Source: CAZODA01 sp964578485 (lineage in GTDB: Bacteria > Bacteroidota > Bacteroidia > Bacteroidales > Marinilabiliaceae). Taken from it: DNA of 64,000 bases. How positions within the stretch are numbered: the first letter of the stretch is position 1; each line of letters opens with the position of its first letter. The stretch lies in contig CAZODA010000009.1 in the NCBI GenBank assembly GCA_964578485.1, forward strand, positions 1-64,000, read 5' to 3'. The notes under the pieces are model-generated. The model saw only the letters and a program-made list of their open reading frames with translations, made no database searches and was not told the DNA's origin. The translations under genes were made by a program, and so were the position numbers. Of the stretch, positions 1-7,849 are shown piece by piece.

Positions 1-112
1 GTTGCTTAGTAATATTTTTTCATTTTTCATTTCTTCATTTCTTCATTTCTTCATTTCTTCATTCCTTAATCTACTAATCTACTAATCTGCTAACTTATTT
101 TGTTGTTATTTT
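1..112. repeat. Short-repeat intergenic tract (TTTCTTCA and CTAATCTGCTAA type)
   Basis: Positions about 20-65 are a run of near-identical TTTCTTCAT units. Positions 66-100 hold CTAATCTACTAATCTGCTAA-type units. The same two words recur at 7920-8375, and the CTAATCTGCTAA word again near 60010-60375, so this is part of a dispersed intergenic repeat family and not coding sequence. No gene is seen here. Confidence 0.7.
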
Positions 113-131
113 AAGCTTTTCACAAAAAAAC

Positions 132-162
132 TTGAAACAAAGGGAAAAAAGTGATAATTTTA
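132..162 (+). promoter_or_regulatory. Putative Bacteroidota-type promoter of the his operon
   Basis: TTG at 132-134 is followed after exactly 20 bases by TAATTTTA at 155-162, which matches seven of eight positions of the Bacteroidota -7 consensus TAnnTTTG. The predicted transcript would start near 168-170, just ahead of the His-rich leader peptide at 185. The last consensus base is A, so the match is imperfect. The placement fits an attenuated operon well. Confidence 0.5.
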
Positions 163-184
163 GCGATTAATTAAAGCATTAACT

Positions 185-232
185 ATGACATTTTATATTC
201 ACATGCATGCTCATCATTATCTCTTTTATTAA
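185..232 (+). CDS. hisL: Histidine operon leader peptide (15 aa)
   Basis: A 15-codon reading frame reads MTFYIHMHAHHYLFY and stops at TAA. Four of its fifteen residues are His (codons 6, 8, 10 and 11). It lies between a plausible promoter and an intrinsic terminator, and hisG follows. In known his attenuators, ribosome stalling at His codons when charged tRNA-His is scarce lets an antiterminator form. The frame is too short to have homology support, so the call rests on composition, position and the terminator behind it. Chance is unlikely, because His is rare and clusters here exactly where a his leader would. Confidence 0.8.
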   Translation: MTFYIHMHAHHYLFY

Positions 233-238
233 GGAGGG

Positions 239-296
239 AGCTTGTTGTGCTATTAATAATTACAAAGGCTTATCCTTCGCGGTAAGCCTTTTTTTT
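239..296 (+). terminator. Intrinsic terminator of the his attenuator, with a candidate antiterminator
   Basis: AAGGCTTA (265-272) pairs perfectly with TAAGCCTT (283-290), and an unbroken eight-T run follows (289-296). It sits 33 bases after the leader peptide stop and 32 bases before hisG, where it would end transcription when histidine is plentiful. A candidate antiterminator is AGCTTGT (239-245) pairing with ACAA (262-265) and GCT (268-270) around a two-base bulge, which would occupy the 5' arm of the terminator. The terminator is clear. The antiterminator pairing is inferred by eye and not folded. Confidence 0.8.
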
Positions 297-327
297 GAGT
301 AAATTTAAATACTAAACAATTAACTTC

Positions 328-1188
328 ATGGATACAACATTGAGAATTGCACTTCAGAAAAAAGGTCGATTACATGATGATAGTGTAGGGTTAATGAAGG
401 AGTCGGGTATAAGATTCAATATAGGTACAGGTCGTTTGGTAGCTCAATCTGCCGGCTTCCCTGTAGAAGCTCTTTTTTTACGCGACGATGATATTCCTCA
501 AACCATTGCTGACGGAGTTGCTGATGTAGGTATAGTTGGAGAGAATGAATATCTTGAAAAGGGCTATGAGCTTGATATTGTCAAGCGTCTTGGCTTCAGC
601 AAATGCCGATTATCATTAGCCATTCCTAAGGGTGAGCATTATACTGGGGTAGGATGGTTTAACGAGAAAAAGGTGGCAACTTCCTATCCCAAAATGTTGA
701 ATAAATTTTTTGAAGATAAGAAAATCAGGGCTGATATCCATGAGATAGCCGGTTCTGTTGAGATAGCTCCGGGTATAGGTTTGGCAGATGCAATATTTGA
801 TATTGTAAGTTCGGGCAGTACTTTGGTTGCCAATAGTTTGAAAGAAGTTGCTGTAGTTATGAATTCAGAAGCTATTTTGGTTGCCAATAAAAATTTATCT
901 GATGAAAAGAAGCTCATACTTGATCAGATGCTATTTCGTTTTAATGCTGTTCAGGCCTCTGTTTCAAACAAATACATTTTGCTTAATGCTCCTAATGATA
1001 AGGTAAAAAATATAGTTAATATACTTCCCGGTATGAAGAGCCCAACTGTTTTGCCACTTGCCCAAGAGGGTTGGAGTTCTGTTCATTCAGTAATTAAAGA
1101 AGAACAATTTTGGGAAGTTATTGATCAGTTAAAGGAAAATGGTGCCCAGGGAATTCTTGTCATTCCAATAGAGAAAATGATTCTGTAG
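328..1188 (+). CDS. hisG: ATP phosphoribosyltransferase, long form (HisG)
   Basis: Catalyses the first and committed step of histidine synthesis, joining ATP and PRPP to give phosphoribosyl-ATP in the cytoplasm. The 286 residues match the long, self-regulated form, which does not need HisZ. Visible signatures are DVGIVGENEY around residue 66 and the PRPP-binding loop DIVSSGST at 158-165. A C-terminal ACT-like regulatory domain covers about 205-286 and in this family binds histidine for feedback inhibition. It is the first structural gene of the operon, 32 bases after the attenuator terminator, and hisD follows after 24 bases. Control is therefore expected at two levels, attenuation and feedback. 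Confidence 0.97.
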   Translation: MDTTLRIALQKKGRLHDDSVGLMKESGIRFNIGTGRLVAQSAGFPVEALFLRDDDIPQTIADGVADVGIVGENEYLEKGYELDIVKRLGFSKCRLSLAIPKGEHYTGVGWFNEKKVATSYPKMLNKFFEDKKIRADIHEIAGSVEIAPGIGLADAIFDIVSSGSTLVANSLKEVAVVMNSEAILVANKNLSDEKKLILDQMLFRFNAVQASVSNKYILLNAPNDKVKNIVNILPGMKSPTVLPLAQEGWSSVHSVIKEEQFWEVIDQLKENGAQGILVIPIEKMIL

Positions 1189-1212
1189 AAGTTTTTTAGT
1201 AATCATATTATT

Positions 1213-2508
1213 ATGCAGAAATTTTTTTATCCTTCTAAAACAGATTGGGAGCGTCTTTTGCAGCGTCCTCTTATGGATTTAGAAAAGCTTTATGATGTTG
1301 TAAGTCCAGTACTCGAAAAAATAAAGTCAGAGGGCGATAGTGCAGTTCGTTACTATGCCGAGAAGTATGATGGATATAAAGGGGATAATTTCAAGCTTAG
1401 CCCTGATGAAATTGCCAATGCAGAAAAAGAGCTTTCTATTGATTTAAAGGAAGCAATATCTACAGCTGCAAAAAACATTGAATTGTTTCATTCTTCACAA
1501 AAGCAGGAGGTTAAAAAAATAACAATTCAGGCAGGAGTGAGTTGTTGGCAAAAGAGTGTAGCCATTCAAAAAGTTGGTTTATATATTCCCGGTGGTACTG
1601 CTCCTTTGTTTTCAACCGTTTTAATGCTTGCAATTCCTGCTCGAATTGCCGGATGTAAAGACATTATACTTTGCAGCCCTCCCGATAAAGATGGAAATAT
1701 TCATCCTGCAATCTTATTTGCCGCCCAACTGTCGGGTGTGGATAAAATCTTTAAGATTGGTGGTATTCAAGCTATTGGTGCTATGTCCTATGGCTCCGAA
1801 ACAGTTCCAAAAGTTTATAAGTTGTTTGGTCCGGGCAACAAATATGTTACAGCGGCAAAGCAGTTGGTGAGTCTTAAAGACACTGCCATTGATATGCCTG
1901 CAGGTCCTTCAGAAGTCTTGGTGATGTGTGATGAAACTGCCAACCCTGCTTTTATAGCTGCTGATCTTTTATCTCAGGCTGAACACGGTGCCGGTAGTCA
2001 GGTGATTCTATTAAGTTCAAATGAAGATGTCTTAGCTGCTTCTTTGAAAGAAATAGATCTGCAATTAAAGGACTTACCTCGTGAAGTGGAAATAAGGAAT
2101 GTTTTGCAGGATAGCAGAGCTATTTTATTGAATTCAATAGATGAAATGATTGAGTTTAGTGATTTATATGCACCGGAACATTTAATCTTATCGGTAGAAA
2201 ATGCAGAACTTGTCGCTGATCGTATTATTAATGCAGGCTCTGTTTTTATTGGATCTTTCACTCCTGAGAGTGCAGGGGATTATGCTTCCGGTACTAATCA
2301 CACCCTCCCTACTTATGGTTATGCCAAATCATATTCGGGAGTAAATTTAGATAGTTTTGTTCGTAAGATCACTTTTCAGGAAATTACTGAGCAAGGACTT
2401 ATAGACTTAGGCCCGGTAATTGAAAAAATGGCCGAAGCAGAATTGTTGGAAGCCCATAAAAATGCTGTTAGTATCAGATTAAAGTATTTGAAAGATATTA
2501 AACGCTAA
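1213..2508 (+). CDS. hisD: Histidinol dehydrogenase (HisD)
   Basis: Zinc- and NAD-dependent four-electron oxidation of histidinol to histidine, the last two steps of the pathway. Length (431 aa) is normal. The family zinc ligands are visible: Gln255 and His258 in LSQAEHGAG, Asp356 in SAGDYASG and His415 in LEAHKNA. The catalytic Glu-His pair is E322-H323 in APEHL. It lies 24 bases after hisG and 45 before hisC in the same orientation, so it is almost certainly in the same transcript. Confidence 0.97.
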   Translation: MQKFFYPSKTDWERLLQRPLMDLEKLYDVVSPVLEKIKSEGDSAVRYYAEKYDGYKGDNFKLSPDEIANAEKELSIDLKEAISTAAKNIELFHSSQKQEVKKITIQAGVSCWQKSVAIQKVGLYIPGGTAPLFSTVLMLAIPARIAGCKDIILCSPPDKDGNIHPAILFAAQLSGVDKIFKIGGIQAIGAMSYGSETVPKVYKLFGPGNKYVTAAKQLVSLKDTAIDMPAGPSEVLVMCDETANPAFIAADLLSQAEHGAGSQVILLSSNEDVLAASLKEIDLQLKDLPREVEIRNVLQDSRAILLNSIDEMIEFSDLYAPEHLILSVENAELVADRIINAGSVFIGSFTPESAGDYASGTNHTLPTYGYAKSYSGVNLDSFVRKITFQEITEQGLIDLGPVIEKMAEAELLEAHKNAVSIRLKYLKDIKR

Positions 2509-2553
2509 AAAATAATAGGAAATATCAGGATATATTATTTAAATAATATTTTA

Positions 2554-3588
2554 ATGAAAAAACTTGAACAACTTCTTCGCCCAAATATTTTTAATTTAAA
2601 ACCTTATTCATCCGCTCGGGATGAATATACAGGAGAGGAGGGAGTTTTTCTTGATGCCAATGAAAATCCCTTTAATCAGCCTTATAACCGTTATCCCGAT
2701 CCTCATCAGCGTAAGCTTAAAGCTGTAATTGCTAAATTGAAAAGAATAAACCGGGAACAGATTTTCTTGGGGAATGGTTCTGATGAGGCTATAGATTTAA
2801 TATTTCGAGCTTTTTGTGAGCCCGGTTCAGATAATGTTGTTTCAATTGATCCTACTTATGGTATGTATCAGGTTGCAGCTGAAATCAATAATATAAAATT
2901 AAATAAGGTTCCTTTATTACCTGATTTTTCGCTTGATACTGAAGCTATACTTCATGCCATTGATATAAATACAAAATTAATTTGGTTATGCTCACCAAAT
3001 AATCCCTCGGGGAATTGTTTCAAGCGAAAAGACTTGGAAAAATTATTGGAAGAATTTGATGGCTTAGTTGTTCTTGATGAAGCTTACATTGAATTTGCAC
3101 GGGGAAAAAGTATGTTGCCCTTCTTAGAACAACATCCTAATCTAATTATTCTTCAGACTTTTTCTAAAGCATGGGGGATGGCAGGTCTTCGTTTGGGAAT
3201 GGCTTTTGCTTCGCCGGAAATTGTTAAGGTGCTGACCGCTATTAAGTATCCATATAATTTAAATATCTTGACTCAAAATAAGGCTATTGAATTAATTTCT
3301 GAGAATTCTGCAAAAATAGACCAATGGATAGAATTGTTGATTCGTGAGCGTGAAGCACTTTCTGAGAAGTTAAAAGCTTTTAACTTTGTAAAGCACATTT
3401 ATCCGTCTGAAGCAAACTTTTTACTTGTAAAAACAGATGATCCGAAAGGTATTTATAATCATCTTGTTAATCAAAAAATTATTATCAGGGATCGTTCAAA
3501 TGTTACTTTGTGTGAAGGATGCTTACGCATTACCGTAGGATCGCCTGATGAGAATTCCAAGCTTATAGAAGCACTTAAACTTCGTTAA
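2554..3588 (+). CDS. hisC: Histidinol-phosphate aminotransferase (HisC)
   Basis: PLP-dependent class II aminotransferase that converts imidazole-acetol phosphate and glutamate to histidinol phosphate. The 344-residue protein shows DANENPF near 34-40, the SPNNPSG motif at 147-153, DEAYIEF near 175-181 and the PLP lysine K205 in TFSKAWGMAGLR. Position after hisD supports HisC over a general aromatic aminotransferase of the same fold. A possible independent promoter follows it, before the esterase gene. Confidence 0.95.
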   Translation: MKKLEQLLRPNIFNLKPYSSARDEYTGEEGVFLDANENPFNQPYNRYPDPHQRKLKAVIAKLKRINREQIFLGNGSDEAIDLIFRAFCEPGSDNVVSIDPTYGMYQVAAEINNIKLNKVPLLPDFSLDTEAILHAIDINTKLIWLCSPNNPSGNCFKRKDLEKLLEEFDGLVVLDEAYIEFARGKSMLPFLEQHPNLIILQTFSKAWGMAGLRLGMAFASPEIVKVLTAIKYPYNLNILTQNKAIELISENSAKIDQWIELLIREREALSEKLKAFNFVKHIYPSEANFLLVKTDDPKGIYNHLVNQKIIIRDRSNVTLCEGCLRITVGSPDENSKLIEALKLR

Positions 3589-3630
3589 TATATGTTGTTG
3601 TTAATGCTTTATAAAAGTTTATTTCATTTA

Positions 3631-3660
3631 TTTACGCTACCTAAGAATAAATTAAATTTG
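3631..3660 (+). promoter_or_regulatory. Possible internal promoter ahead of the esterase gene
   Basis: TAAATTTG at 3653-3660 is a perfect TAnnTTTG -7 box and is followed by CA. The -33 element is weak (TTT at 3631-3633, spacer 19). The predicted start of transcription would fall almost on the ATG at 3668, giving a very short or leaderless message. This may let the esterase and the genes behind it be expressed apart from the his attenuator. Confidence 0.4.
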
Positions 3661-3667
3661 CAAAATT

Positions 3668-4573
3668 ATGAAAGCTAAATTGTATATTGTTTTATTAATG
3701 TTTACAGCACTATTTTTTAGTTTAGGAGCTCAATCTATAATTCCCTTGTGGGAAGAAGATATTCCTTTCAATCGTAGTAATATTACTGTTGAAGAAATTA
3801 ATGACAATAATAGGATATCCAAAGTGTCAGTTCCTCAATTATATCATTACTCTGTTTCAACTTTTAAAGGCGAAGCTCGTCCGGCAATTATAATCCTACC
3901 CGGGGGAGCATATGCTCGTCAGGCTTTTCAGCATGAGGGAGTAATGGTGGCACAATGGTTTGCCGAACATGGTTATGAAGCTTTTCTTTTAAAATATCGT
4001 TTACCGGATGAGGAGCTTGTTGAAAATTTTTCTTTTGTTCCTTTAATGGATGTTCAGCAGGCGATCCACTTGCTACGCAATAATGGGGAGGAATATAATA
4101 TTTTAAGCAATAAAATTGGGGTAATTGGATTTTCTGCAGGGGGGCATCTTGCAGCTTCTGCATCTACTTTATTTAAAGATCCTGTAAACAAAAATTTAAG
4201 TCCTGCGGATGTTCGTCCCGATTTTTCTATTCTTATTTATCCTGTAATTTCCATGGAAGATGGTTTAACTCATTTAGGAAGTAGAGATAATCTTTTAGGA
4301 AAGTCTCCTACTCCTGAACTGAAGGATTATTTTTCTTTGGAGAAGCAAATTACTGAGAATACACCACCGGCTTTACTTGTACATTCTCTTGATGATAAGG
4401 CAGTATTGCCTGGAAACAGCGAGCGTTATGCAAAGAATTTACATGCTAAGGGCGTTGATGTTACAAGCATATTTTTGCCGAAAGGGGGCCATGGCTTCGG
4501 ATTTAGACAAAGCGAAACAGTATCATACTGGATTGAATATCTGTCGGCATGGTTAAAAGCAAATGTTGAATAA
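3668..4573 (+). CDS. Secreted alpha/beta-hydrolase (acetyl-esterase/lipase-like) within the his operon
   Basis: A 301-residue serine hydrolase with an N-terminal signal peptide (about 1-21, cleavage near LGA-QS), so it probably acts in the periplasm or outside the cell. The oxyanion motif LPGGAY is at 77-82. The nucleophile is Ser156 in GFSAGGH, with Asp242 in HSLDDKA and His275 in KGGHGFG completing a plausible triad. This pattern belongs to the dienelactone hydrolase / BD-FAE-like acetyl-esterase group, often found acting on acetylated xylan. It sits between hisC and hisB with gaps of 79 and 51 bases and has no evident role in histidine synthesis. The substrate cannot be told from sequence. 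Confidence 0.85.
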   Translation: MKAKLYIVLLMFTALFFSLGAQSIIPLWEEDIPFNRSNITVEEINDNNRISKVSVPQLYHYSVSTFKGEARPAIIILPGGAYARQAFQHEGVMVAQWFAEHGYEAFLLKYRLPDEELVENFSFVPLMDVQQAIHLLRNNGEEYNILSNKIGVIGFSAGGHLAASASTLFKDPVNKNLSPADVRPDFSILIYPVISMEDGLTHLGSRDNLLGKSPTPELKDYFSLEKQITENTPPALLVHSLDDKAVLPGNSERYAKNLHAKGVDVTSIFLPKGGHGFGFRQSETVSYWIEYLSAWLKANVE

Positions 4574-4624
4574 TATTGATATTTATCATTAGTAATATCT
4601 TTAATTTGTAAAAATTATAATTTT

Positions 4625-5758
4625 ATGAAGAAACGCTTTCTTTTTATTGATCGTGATGGAACAATAATTATTGAGCCGCCGGTTGATTTCCAAATAGACA
4701 GTTTAGAAAAGCTTGAATTTTATCCAAAAGTTATCAGAAACTTGTACCAGATCAATTCTCGGCTTGATTTTGATCTTGTTATGGTTACAAATCAGGATGG
4801 GCTTGGAACAAAATCTTTCCCTGAAGATACATTTTGGCCTGCTCATAATAAAATGCTTAAGACTCTTGAGGGTGAGGGGATTAGTTTTTCAAAAATTCAT
4901 ATCGACAGATCCTTTCCTGAAGATAATGCTCCTACACGAAAGCCTCGTACCGGTATGCTGACGGAGTATTTCAATGAGGATTTCGACTTATCCGCATCAT
5001 GGGTAATAGGCGATCGCCTTACAGATGTTGAAATGGCAAAAAATTTGGGTTGTAAGGCTATATTGGTGCAAGCCGAAGATGTTGGGAACAAATGGCTGGA
5101 GGAAAAAGCTGATTTAAAGGAGGTGTGTAAACTTATTACTGATGACTGGGATAAGATTACCGCTTTTCTTATTACAGGTGAACGAACAGCTATTATCGAC
5201 AGGAAAACAAAAGAGACAAATATTCATATAGAATTAAAGCTTGATGGTAGTGGCCGTAGTGATATATCTACAGGTTTGCATTTCTTTGATCACATGCTTG
5301 AACAAATCGGGCGTCACTCAGGATGCGATTTAACTATAAAAGTAGAAGGCGACCTTCAAGTAGATGAACACCATACAATCGAAGATACCGGCCTTGCACT
5401 TGGGGCAGCTTTTAAAAAGGCTTTAGGTGATAAGCGTGGTATCGAGCGTTATGGTTTTTATTTGCCAATGGATGACGCTTTAGCAAAGGTAGCATTAGAT
5501 TTCGGTGGTCGTCCATGGTTGGTGTGGGAAGCTGAATTTAAGCGTGAAAAAGTTGGAGATATGCCAACAGAAATGTTTCACCATTTTTTCAAAAGCTTTA
5601 GTGATGCTTCAATGAGCAATTTGAATATTAAAGCTGAAGGCTCTAATGAACATCATAAAATTGAAGGTATTTTTAAAGCTTTTGCAAGAGCTATAAGAGC
5701 CGCTATTCGCAAAGATATTTTTGATGATAGTTTGCCAAGCACCAAAGGAGTATTGTAG
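4625..5758 (+). CDS. hisB: Bifunctional histidinol-phosphatase / imidazoleglycerol-phosphate dehydratase (HisB)
   Basis: A fusion catalysing two histidine steps: an N-terminal HAD-type phosphatase and a C-terminal dehydratase. The phosphatase motif DRDGT is at 9-13, VTNQDG near 54-59 and GDRLTD near 129-134. The dehydratase starts near 187 and carries its metal-binding histidines in HFFDHML (219-225), DEHHTIED (247-254) and NEHHKIEG (341-348). In the E. coli phosphatase domain a Cys/His loop binds structural zinc. The matching region here (about 91-110, containing FPEDNAPTRKP) has no cysteine, so that zinc site seems absent. Length of 377 aa is slightly above the E. coli protein. Confidence 0.96.
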   Translation: MKKRFLFIDRDGTIIIEPPVDFQIDSLEKLEFYPKVIRNLYQINSRLDFDLVMVTNQDGLGTKSFPEDTFWPAHNKMLKTLEGEGISFSKIHIDRSFPEDNAPTRKPRTGMLTEYFNEDFDLSASWVIGDRLTDVEMAKNLGCKAILVQAEDVGNKWLEEKADLKEVCKLITDDWDKITAFLITGERTAIIDRKTKETNIHIELKLDGSGRSDISTGLHFFDHMLEQIGRHSGCDLTIKVEGDLQVDEHHTIEDTGLALGAAFKKALGDKRGIERYGFYLPMDDALAKVALDFGGRPWLVWEAEFKREKVGDMPTEMFHHFFKSFSDASMSNLNIKAEGSNEHHKIEGIFKAFARAIRAAIRKDIFDDSLPSTKGVL

Positions 5759-5809
5759 AAATATGTTGTTGTAATATCATATAGTTGAAATTTGATAAAT
5801 TATAGATAA

Positions 5810-6895
5810 ATGTCCGAATTTAAAAAAGCTAATTTGGTTTTGGATGATGGAACTGTTTTCACAGGAAAATCATTTGCATTTCATAGGGCAGTAGCGGGTG
5901 AATTGATTACAAATACCGCAATGACCGGATATCCTGAAAGTTTGACAGACCCCTCTTGTAAGGGTCAAATTTTGGTTGCAAGTTATCCCCTTGTCGGGAA
6001 TTATGGTGTGCCTCCTATGGAACGTGAAAATGGCTTATTAAAATATTATGAATCTGAGAAGGTTCATGTTTCGGGATTAATAATTTCTGATTATTCGTTT
6101 AAATACAGCCATTGGAATGCCGGCTTCAGCCTTGGTGACTGGCTTAAAGAAAATAAGATCCCTGCTCTTTTTGATATTGACACACGCGAATTAACTCGTT
6201 TGTTGCACTCTAAGGGTTCAACTTCCGGTAAAATTATTTTTGACGATGCAGATGTTCCTTTTTATGATTCTGAACAAGAGAATTTGGCTTCAAAGGTTGG
6301 CATATCAGAAAAAACAATTTATGGTAATGGACGATATAGAATTTTGTTAATCGATTTAGGAGTTAAGAATAATGTTATTCGAAGTCTGTTAAAACGGGAT
6401 GCTACTGTAATTAGGGTACCCTGGGATTATGATTTTTCAAAAGAAAATTATGATGGTCTTTTAATTTCAAGTGGGCCGGGTAATCCACAGCTTTATCAAG
6501 CTACAATAAATAATATTAGCTTGGCATTAAATGATGAGAAGCCAATTTTTGGCATTTGCTTGGGAAATCATTTATTGGGACTTGCAGCAGGTGGTACAAC
6601 GCGTAAGCTTAAGAATGCACATTGTGCGCATAACCAGCCGGTAAAAAGGGAAGGAACAAATAACTGTTTTATTACCAGTCAGAACCATAGCTATGTATTG
6701 GATGCTGAATCGCTCGGACAAGATTGGGAGCAATTATTTGTGAATTTAAATGATGGTACTAATGAAGGAATACGTCATAAAAGCAAGCCTTTCTTTTCAG
6801 TGCAGTTCCACCCGGAAGCATCAAGTGGCCCAACTGATACAGAGTTTTTATTTGATGATTTTATGCAACTTGTAAAAACAAGGAACAGAAAATAA
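5810..6895 (+). CDS. carA: Carbamoyl-phosphate synthase small subunit (CarA)
   Basis: Supplies ammonia from glutamine to CarB for carbamoyl phosphate, used in arginine and pyrimidine synthesis. The N-terminal CPSase small-chain domain spans about 1-140 (TAMTGYPESLTDPS near 36-49). The class I glutamine amidotransferase domain follows, with nucleophile Cys250 in GICLGNH and His334/Glu336 in FHPEAS. The usual GHQ after the Cys-Leu is GNH here. It lies 51 bases after hisB in the same direction, at the place where hisH, another glutamine amidotransferase, often stands. The N-terminal domain rules out hisH. Its partner carB is 54 kb away, next to the arginine cluster. Confidence 0.96.
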   Translation: MSEFKKANLVLDDGTVFTGKSFAFHRAVAGELITNTAMTGYPESLTDPSCKGQILVASYPLVGNYGVPPMERENGLLKYYESEKVHVSGLIISDYSFKYSHWNAGFSLGDWLKENKIPALFDIDTRELTRLLHSKGSTSGKIIFDDADVPFYDSEQENLASKVGISEKTIYGNGRYRILLIDLGVKNNVIRSLLKRDATVIRVPWDYDFSKENYDGLLISSGPGNPQLYQATINNISLALNDEKPIFGICLGNHLLGLAAGGTTRKLKNAHCAHNQPVKREGTNNCFITSQNHSYVLDAESLGQDWEQLFVNLNDGTNEGIRHKSKPFFSVQFHPEASSGPTDTEFLFDDFMQLVKTRNRK

Positions 6896-6928
6896 ACAAT
6901 CCAATAGAAGCTTTTTTAAAATTAACTT

Positions 6929-7741
6929 TTAAGTTCCTTCGGTAACACTTGAAGCTCTGGTAGCCTCCTTAATGATACCCCGTTTGGAGGATTCAATAAA
7001 ATAAAGAATAGAATCTTTTTCAGCTGAGGGTTCTATGTATAGATTTATATGTTCAACAGCCTGGCTGATATTCATTCCATTTTGGTAAATTATTCTATAT
7101 ATTTCGCGGATATTATCAATTTGTTCTTTCGTGAAATTGCGTCTTTTTAATCCTATATAATTAATTCCCATAAAAACAGCAGGTAATCCAAATACCGTTG
7201 TATAAGGAGCTACATCAGACAAAATCCCTGTCATGCCTGAAACCATGGCATGTGCACCTATACGGCAGAATTGATGAATGGCACTAAGGCCTCCTATTAT
7301 GGCCCAATCTTCAATAGTAACTTCTCCGGCTATTTGCACGCTATTTGAAATTACACAGTGATCGCCAACCTCACTATCATGTCCTAAATGAGAATAAGCC
7401 ATCATTAGAGTATTATTGCCAATTTTTGTAATCCCCTTTGATGCCGTCCCGCGATTAATAGTAACATATTCCCTGATAGTAGTATTGTTGCCAATCTCAA
7501 CAGTAGTATATTCCCCTTTAAATTTAAGATCTTGAGGAATAGCTGCAATCACAGCACCCGGAAAAATTTTACATCCTTTCCCTATTCTGGCACCGGAGAA
7601 TATAGTGGCATTTGAACCAATCCATGTCCCATCACCAATTATTACATCATTGTCAATTTTTGCAAAAGCTTCAATTGTTACATTTTTCCCAATCACAGCA
7701 TCGGGATGTATCTCTGCACGTGGCGAAATTAATAGCTCCAT
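6929..7741 (-). CDS. lpxA: Acyl-ACP--UDP-N-acetylglucosamine O-acyltransferase (LpxA)
   Basis: First step of lipid A synthesis, moving a 3-hydroxyacyl chain from ACP to UDP-GlcNAc. The 270-residue chain shows the hexapeptide repeats of a left-handed beta helix over about 1-185 and a helical C-terminus. The catalytic histidine is His121 in HLGHDSEVG, and the family motif NYIGLKRR is present near 194-201. It is convergent with carA (33 bases apart) and stands without the lpxD, lpxC or fabZ neighbours common in Bacteroidota, so it may be monocistronic. A paralogous LpxA copy elsewhere in the genome cannot be excluded. Confidence 0.95.
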   Translation of the reverse strand: MELLISPRAEIHPDAVIGKNVTIEAFAKIDNDVIIGDGTWIGSNATIFSGARIGKGCKIFPGAVIAAIPQDLKFKGEYTTVEIGNNTTIREYVTINRGTASKGITKIGNNTLMMAYSHLGHDSEVGDHCVISNSVQIAGEVTIEDWAIIGGLSAIHQFCRIGAHAMVSGMTGILSDVAPYTTVFGLPAVFMGINYIGLKRRNFTKEQIDNIREIYRIIYQNGMNISQAVEHINLYIEPSAEKDSILYFIESSKRGIIKEATRASSVTEGT

Positions 7742-7768
7742 TCTAAAGAATTAATAATACAATAAACT

Positions 7769-7800
7769 ACCGGATCTGGATAGTTATCATCCAAACCGGT
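7769..7800 (-). other. Stem-loop in the lpxA leader
   Basis: ACCGG (7769-7773) pairs with CCGGT (7796-7800), and TGGAT (7777-7781) pairs with ATCCA (7789-7793), around a seven-base loop. It lies 28 bases upstream of the lpxA start and lacks a T run on either strand, so it does not look like a terminator. It could affect mRNA stability or translation. No known riboswitch is recognised. Confidence 0.35.
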
Positions 7801-7849
7801 TAAGAGTATTTTTATGTGTCGTCCAAAAGTAAGACAATTAAAACATTAA

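Noticed and set aside
5810..6895. carA as a misidentified hisH
   Set aside because: The N-terminal CPSase small-chain domain and 361-residue length exclude HisH, which is about 200 residues.
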